A stretch of DNA of 27,919 nucleotides, from positions 1-27,919 of the forward strand of contig JBBQFC010000044.1 in assembly GCA_038321615.1 (NCBI GenBank), read 5' to 3'. How positions within the stretch are numbered: position 1 is the stretch's first letter; each line of letters begins with the position of its first letter. The position numbers were made by a program, and so were the translations under genes. Below the pieces are notes generated by a model, which had not been told where the DNA came from, did no database searches, and saw only the letters and a list, made by a program, of their open reading frames with translations. Source of the DNA: JBBQFC01 sp038321615 (GTDB taxonomy: Bacteria; Bacteroidota; Bacteroidia; Flavobacteriales_D; Cryomorphaceae). Shown in pieces: positions 24,319 through 27,919 of the stretch.

Positions 24319-24579
24319 ATGGGTTATTACAAAACAATTGAAGGAAAGAAGTACGACGGCGAACTCATCGACATGGCTGATAAACTCACAAGCGGTGCTG
24401 GCGATGGCCGCTTATCGATGGCGGATGCTGAAAAACTCTTTAAAGCTGTAAAAGATGGCGATTCATATACCGACGTCGAGAAAGATACGATGGCTCACAT
24501 CCGCGAAAATTACAACTGGACTGATGCTGCAGATGAATGGTTCAGAACGGAAGTACGCAAGTGGGCGGCAGTGAAATAA
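24319..24579 (+). CDS. small acidic protein of unknown function, conserved-looking
   Basis: 86 residues from ATG at 24319; a GTG-type extension upstream was rejected because it has no support. The sequence starts MGYYKTIEGKKYDGELIDMA, contains GDGRLSMADAEKL and KDGDSYTDVEKDTM, and ends EWFRTEVRKWAAVK. It has the look of a conserved small soluble protein family with helical, EF-hand-like acidic loops; I do not know its function. No signal peptide. It is followed by a strong terminator at 24605-24630 and so is likely a separate monocistronic transcript. Its abundance could be high given clean upstream and downstream signals. Confidence 0.85.
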   Translation: MGYYKTIEGKKYDGELIDMADKLTSGAGDGRLSMADAEKLFKAVKDGDSYTDVEKDTMAHIRENYNWTDAADEWFRTEVRKWAAVK

Positions 24580-24604
24580 CTTTCTTCCCTTTATATAGTT
24601 CGAA

Positions 24605-24630
24605 GCCGCTGGAAAGCGGCTTTTTTTTTT
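24605..24630 (+). terminator. rho-independent terminator
   Basis: GCCGCT (24605-24610), loop GGAA and AGCGGC (24615-24620) are followed by ten T bases at 24621-24630. It lies 25 bp after the small-protein stop. Confidence 0.9.
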
Positions 24631-24847
24631 GATTAATCGCCTTGGAGAATATAAGACAATCCGACAATGAATCATAAAGATCCTTAGGTATTAAAATGGC
24701 TTCAGCAATCAACATATTAATTTTCAAGTGAAGTTTTAAGGCAGCCGCTAACTTTAATCAGGGTGGCATTTAATCTTCAAAATCTAGAAATTCAAGTGAG
24801 ACCAAGCGTGTTTAGAAATGAGACGTAAAAAACCTTTGAAAGGCGGT

Positions 24848-24947
24848 TGACCCGCTGATCAAGCGGTGGTCATCGGGATGCGACGCTCGATAAAATTAAA
24901 AAGTCGACGAAAAATCGCTCTGAAACATAGAATGAGCGACTTTTTTT
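24848..24947 (+). ncRNA. possible small RNA ending in a terminator hairpin
   Basis: CCGCT-gatca-AGCGG (24852-24866), flanked by GACC and GGTC that extend the stem, is followed by TCGCTC (24915-24920) and GAGCGA (24934-24939) with T bases from 24941. No coding gene explains this terminator-like structure. Promoter not identified. This is a candidate only. Confidence 0.25.
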
Positions 24948-25049
24948 TAGTCACTCGGCGCGACCTAGCTGCTAGAGTTATGTTAGCAATAGCCCTGGCC
25001 GAGCAAGCCCTTTCGCCTTCACAACGACGTTCGCAAAGCTCATTCTATG
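24926..25049. repeat. 12-bp perfect inverted repeat pair
   Basis: CATAGAATGAGC at 24926-24937 is the exact complement of GCTCATTCTATG at 25038-25049, spaced by 100 bases. It overlaps the putative terminator. It could be the remnant ends of a short element or a long-range RNA stem. Confidence 0.4.
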
Positions 25050-25668
25050 AAATAAAGTTGCCAAAACACAAAAACATCTCGGAGTAAGTTGCCAACGATT
25101 GTTTGAAATATAATCGATACAGGCGGCAACTTTGATTGTCAATAAAACCTTTGACTCTTGAGTAAACAATCAGATAGGGATAATGGCAATTCGCCAATGG
25201 AAACCAATATCCAATCGGACTTCCGAAGATCATGCTCGACCAGAAATTTAGAGTGAAGATTTTCGAATCGGATCGCGAAAGAAAACCGAGCAACTGAGCT
25301 TCAAAATTTTGTTCCTATTAATAAAGTACAGCCGGAGAGCATCTCTAATGAAGGAAATAAAGTTCCCATTCGATGCGAGAACAGTTAATATTCTTAAAAT
25401 GTCAAACCGCTGAATTTGAGCAATATGAAAATCAAATTTTTCAAACGTTATCCGTACATTAAGAAAAACGCATTCAGTATATTAACAATATAAATTATCT
25501 ATGAAATTTAAGAGAATAATAATTAGCAAAAATTCACATTGACCCTGTTTCAGATTAATCAAATCATAGCATTCCCATAAGCTACGGAAAGATGAGAATG
25601 TTCAGTTTTGTATCGCGTCAGAGAGGCGCAAAATCCAATTCATTTTAATCCATTAATCAATTTCAGAA

Positions 25669-27234
25669 ATGAAAGCTTTAAACTCAATTTTGATGACAGC
25701 CGCCGTAGCCGGTTTCGCTGTTAATGCCAACGCACAGTTCCCAGGAGCTGCTTGCGGTTGTCCACCTGTTGCTTCACGCACCACGGTGAACGTTTCTACG
25801 CTACTTACTGGCGGTAATCTTGCCAATGGCCAGGTATGGGATTGCTCTAAGACTTACGTTCTTGACCAGAATGGTCCAGCTTACGTTGCTCCAAACGGCA
25901 CATTGACTATACAGCCGGGTACGATTATTAAAGGTTCGACAAACTCTGGTTTGAATGCGTCTTCCTTGGTTGTGCCACGTGGTTCACAAATTTTTGCGGA
26001 AGGCACTGCTGCCTGCCAAATTGTGTTCACATCGGTAAATGATATTGCAGTGAATGGCACCTATCCTGTTACAAACACTTCACAATGGGGTAGCCTGATT
26101 GTTTTGGGTCGTGCTCAAAACAATTTACTTTCAGGTGCCACTCTTGCAAATGGCGATGGTGAAGGCCGTATCGAAGGTTTGGACGTGGCTGATCCACGTA
26201 ACCTTTATGGGGTGAACGACGGTACCCCCAACGGGGTATTTACAGGTACATTCATCAATAACGACAATTCAGGAGTTTTGCGTCACGTTTCCTTACGCCA
26301 CGGTGGTGTTACAATCGGAAATAACAACGAGATCAATGGTTTAACCATGGGTAGCGTAGGTAACGGAACTGTTGTTGAAAACATAGAAATCGTTGCTAAC
26401 GAAGATGATGGTATCGAGTGCTTCGGTGGTACGGTAAACATCAAATTTGCTTCCATGTATTTTTGCCAGGATGACGCTTTCGACGTTGACCAAGCCTACA
26501 CAGGTAACATGCAATTTATGTTTGCTTTACAGGGCGGAATTGGTGGACTCAATAATGCGCTCCTAGGAGATCATATTTTGGAATTAGACGGTGATGACAG
26601 CAACCAAGGTGTTCCAATAGGTTTTTTAGGCAACCCACGTATCTTTAACGTAACAGGTATTGGTAACCTTGGCTCTTCAGATCCAGCGGTGGAAATGAAG
26701 GAAAACTTTCGAGGTACAGTAGCCAACTCTATTTTCTCTAATGCCGTTTGGGGTATTCGCACAGTTGCCAATTCTGCTCTTGGTGCTGCGTCTTTTGAAG
26801 CAATCGAATTCTTCAACAATACGTTTGATGGTATTACCGTAGCGCCCGTGGCTCCTTCCAGCCCAGCCGAAACTGTAACTTATGTTAACAGCCCTGCTAA
26901 TAACAACATTACTGCCAATGGTACCCTTCCAGATGTAACGTTTAGTATCAACGATGGTACTACATCTGTACAACCTGTTCCTGTTACAGGTGCTGTAGGT
27001 GCTGGTAATGCAAGTACATTGATCTATGCTGGTATCCAGCCCACTACCTACCGCGGTGCTTTTGCTCCAGGTCAAGTGTCTTGGATTGCTCAGGGATTCC
27101 TTTCTACTCCTGGTCAAACGGCTCTAGGAAATCAGCCTAACGGATGTCGTTCAGACTTGAATGGTGATGGTTTGATCAATACCGCTGACTTGTCTATTTT
27201 CGGTGGTGACTTCTCTACTGGTACTTGTAACTAA
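25669..27234 (+). CDS. secreted beta-helix-like protein with dockerin-like C-terminal loop
   Basis: 521 residues with a signal peptide (MKALNSILMTAAVAGFAVNA, cleavage at ANAQ). The mature protein has PGTIIKGSTNS, GSLIVLGRAQNN and repeated short beta strands (VLRHVSLRHGGVTIGN, VVENIEIVANEDDGIEC), which suggests a right-handed beta-helix; a shared motif DDGIECFGG near residue 250 and DDAFDVDQAYTGN follow. The C-terminus (about 492-521) reads CRSDLNGDGLINTADLSIFG with a dockerin/EF-hand-like calcium loop between two cysteines, and there is no classical type A sorting tag. Codon choice is strongly GGT/GCT-rich, unlike genes to the left, suggesting high expression. Function unknown; surface-related is likely. 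Confidence 0.85.
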   Translation: MKALNSILMTAAVAGFAVNANAQFPGAACGCPPVASRTTVNVSTLLTGGNLANGQVWDCSKTYVLDQNGPAYVAPNGTLTIQPGTIIKGSTNSGLNASSLVVPRGSQIFAEGTAACQIVFTSVNDIAVNGTYPVTNTSQWGSLIVLGRAQNNLLSGATLANGDGEGRIEGLDVADPRNLYGVNDGTPNGVFTGTFINNDNSGVLRHVSLRHGGVTIGNNNEINGLTMGSVGNGTVVENIEIVANEDDGIECFGGTVNIKFASMYFCQDDAFDVDQAYTGNMQFMFALQGGIGGLNNALLGDHILELDGDDSNQGVPIGFLGNPRIFNVTGIGNLGSSDPAVEMKENFRGTVANSIFSNAVWGIRTVANSALGAASFEAIEFFNNTFDGITVAPVAPSSPAETVTYVNSPANNNITANGTLPDVTFSINDGTTSVQPVPVTGAVGAGNASTLIYAGIQPTTYRGAFAPGQVSWIAQGFLSTPGQTALGNQPNGCRSDLNGDGLINTADLSIFGGDFSTGTCN

Positions 27235-27274
27235 GAACCAGACCAGAGTACATCCTGATCCCCAATAAATTAAT

Positions 27275-27318
27275 AAGGGTGGCTGCGCGTGTTTACGATG
27301 CAGTGCAGCCACCCTTTT
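27275..27318 (+). terminator. strong hairpin, likely terminator or processing site
   Basis: AAGGGTGGCTGC (27275-27286) pairs perfectly with GCAGCCACCCTT (27305-27316), followed by TT. The T run is short (four bases in total), so it may stabilise or process a joint transcript rather than stop it fully. It sits between two same-direction secreted-protein genes. Confidence 0.7.
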
Positions 27319-27337
27319 ACTCAAAAAAAACAAAAAT

Positions 27338-27919
27338 ATGAAAAACCTATATAAAATGCTTGCATTCTCCTTGGTGGTCTGTTGCAGCTGGTTCACAGCT
27401 AACACCGCTTCCGCTCAGGGTCTTCAAGACGTGATCGTAGAAGAATACTACGTATCCGACGCCAATGATGCGATGGCAGTTTTTGGCATACCAGGTCCTG
27501 TAGTGGGATCAACCACCTATCGAGTATTTGTCGATATGGCTCCGTCCTTTCAGCTTCAACAAGTTCAAGGATTTATTGTTAATGCGCTTCAATTTTCTAC
27601 CACTACCGGGTTCTACAATCCATCTGGTGCTAGTGTTGCTTTTGGAGAAAACTTAGGTGGCTTTCTTTTCAATGCTGGCGCTGTACCTTTAGATTCGTAC
27701 TTCAGTCTTGGATTCGCCTCTGCAGGTCGCGCTGGAATAACTAAAGTGTTGGATACAGATGGTTCTGTTTTTACAGGCCGTTTGCAGAACACAGTGCAAC
27801 CAATTAATGTTGCCGATGGCTCTGTTGCTCCAAACGGGGAACAATTGACAGTGCAATCATTTGGTGCGATTAATTTGGATATTGTAAATGTGGACGGAGC
27901 CAGTACTTTCTCTGAAACA
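27338..27919 (+). CDS. secreted protein of unknown function (3' end cut by window)
   Basis: 194 codons are open from ATG at 27338 to the window edge. The signal peptide is MKNLYKMLAFSLVVCCSWFT through TASAQ. The mature start DVIVEEYYVSDANDAM leads into GSTTYRVFVDMAPSFQLQ, a pattern I associate with Bacteroidota extracellular proteins that often carry a T9SS tag or calcium-binding repeats further on; that part is beyond the edge. Later text FGENLGGFLFNAGAVPLDS and SFGAINLDIVNV is beta-rich. Codon choice resembles the gene before it, and the pair may be co-expressed across the hairpin spacer. Confidence 0.85.
   Translation, partial: MKNLYKMLAFSLVVCCSWFTANTASAQGLQDVIVEEYYVSDANDAMAVFGIPGPVVGSTTYRVFVDMAPSFQLQQVQGFIVNALQFSTTTGFYNPSGASVAFGENLGGFLFNAGAVPLDSYFSLGFASAGRAGITKVLDTDGSVFTGRLQNTVQPINVADGSVAPNGEQLTVQSFGAINLDIVNVDGASTFSET

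Larger units (their letters stand above)
24631..25668. other. AT-rich gene-free stretch of about 1 kb
   Basis: I found no convincing gene on either strand. A 73-codon open frame at 24866-25087 starts with GTG and looks random. The stretch holds hairpins at 24852-24866 and 24915-24942, a 12-bp inverted pair (24926-24937 and 25038-25049) and AAAGTTGCC/GGCAACTTT around 25054-25132. It may carry a small RNA, decayed genes or the regulatory region of the highly expressed gene at 25669. Confidence 0.5.

Noticed and set aside
24866..25087. 73-residue open frame
   Set aside because: Composition is random-like, the start is GTG, and it runs through a terminator hairpin.
1..27919. CRISPR arrays, tRNA and rRNA genes
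   Set aside because: No regularly spaced direct repeats with unique spacers, and no cloverleaf or rRNA-like sequence, were seen.

Overview
The window looks like chromosome of a marine or freshwater Bacteroidota bacterium, probably Flavobacteriales or a relative. Four things point there: type IX secretion (T9SS) C-terminal sorting domains on secreted proteins, many Bacteroidota-type lipoproteins and secreted proteins of unknown function, near-absence of Shine-Dalgarno sites, and several matches to the Bacteroidota -7 promoter element TAnnTTTG. No rRNA, tRNA, CRISPR array, prophage or plasmid backbone was found. Most of the window is ordinary core and envelope gene content, with one clear mobile element and some gene decay.

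Layout. 1-3032 (-): a short-form DNA polymerase III alpha subunit, cut by the left edge, carrying an in-frame 120-bp palindromic repeat that adds 40 residues. 3179-6589 (+): an OmpA-family envelope gene split by a complete IS1380-type element (4590-6253, 17-bp inverted ends, TTAG target duplication); removing the element and one TTAG restores one reading frame. 6798-8933 (+): a lipoprotein peptidase of the prolyl oligopeptidase/oligopeptidase B type. 8986-9899 (-): a decayed outer-membrane beta-barrel gene with two in-frame stops. 9951-13562 (-): a 1203-residue secreted reprolysin-type metalloprotease with a T9SS tag, in which a PA domain appears to be inserted inside a P domain. 13829-14722 (+): an MscS channel. 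14727-15488 (-): an NlpE-META lipoprotein. 15541-17472 (-): a DEAD-box RNA helicase. 17711-18157 (+): a small lipoprotein.

18178-20643 (-) is a tight three-gene cluster: a small T9SS-tagged protein, a DUF1566-type secreted protein and a dipeptide epimerase of the enolase superfamily. 21267-23205 (-) holds three secreted or lipoprotein genes of unknown role, one lacking a normal start codon. 23322-24212 (+) is a YpfJ-type neutral zinc metallopeptidase, followed by an 86-residue acidic small protein with a strong terminator. A roughly 1-kb AT-rich gene-free stretch with hairpins follows. The right end (25669-27919) has two secreted proteins with a distinct GGT/GCT-rich codon choice: a beta-helix-like protein ending in a dockerin-like calcium loop, and a second one cut by the right edge; a strong hairpin lies between them.

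The best candidates for a second look are the IS-split OmpA gene, the in-frame palindrome in dnaE, the PA-in-P-domain protease, and the hairpin that folds over the transposase start codon. I found no convincing evidence of a wholly new multi-gene system.
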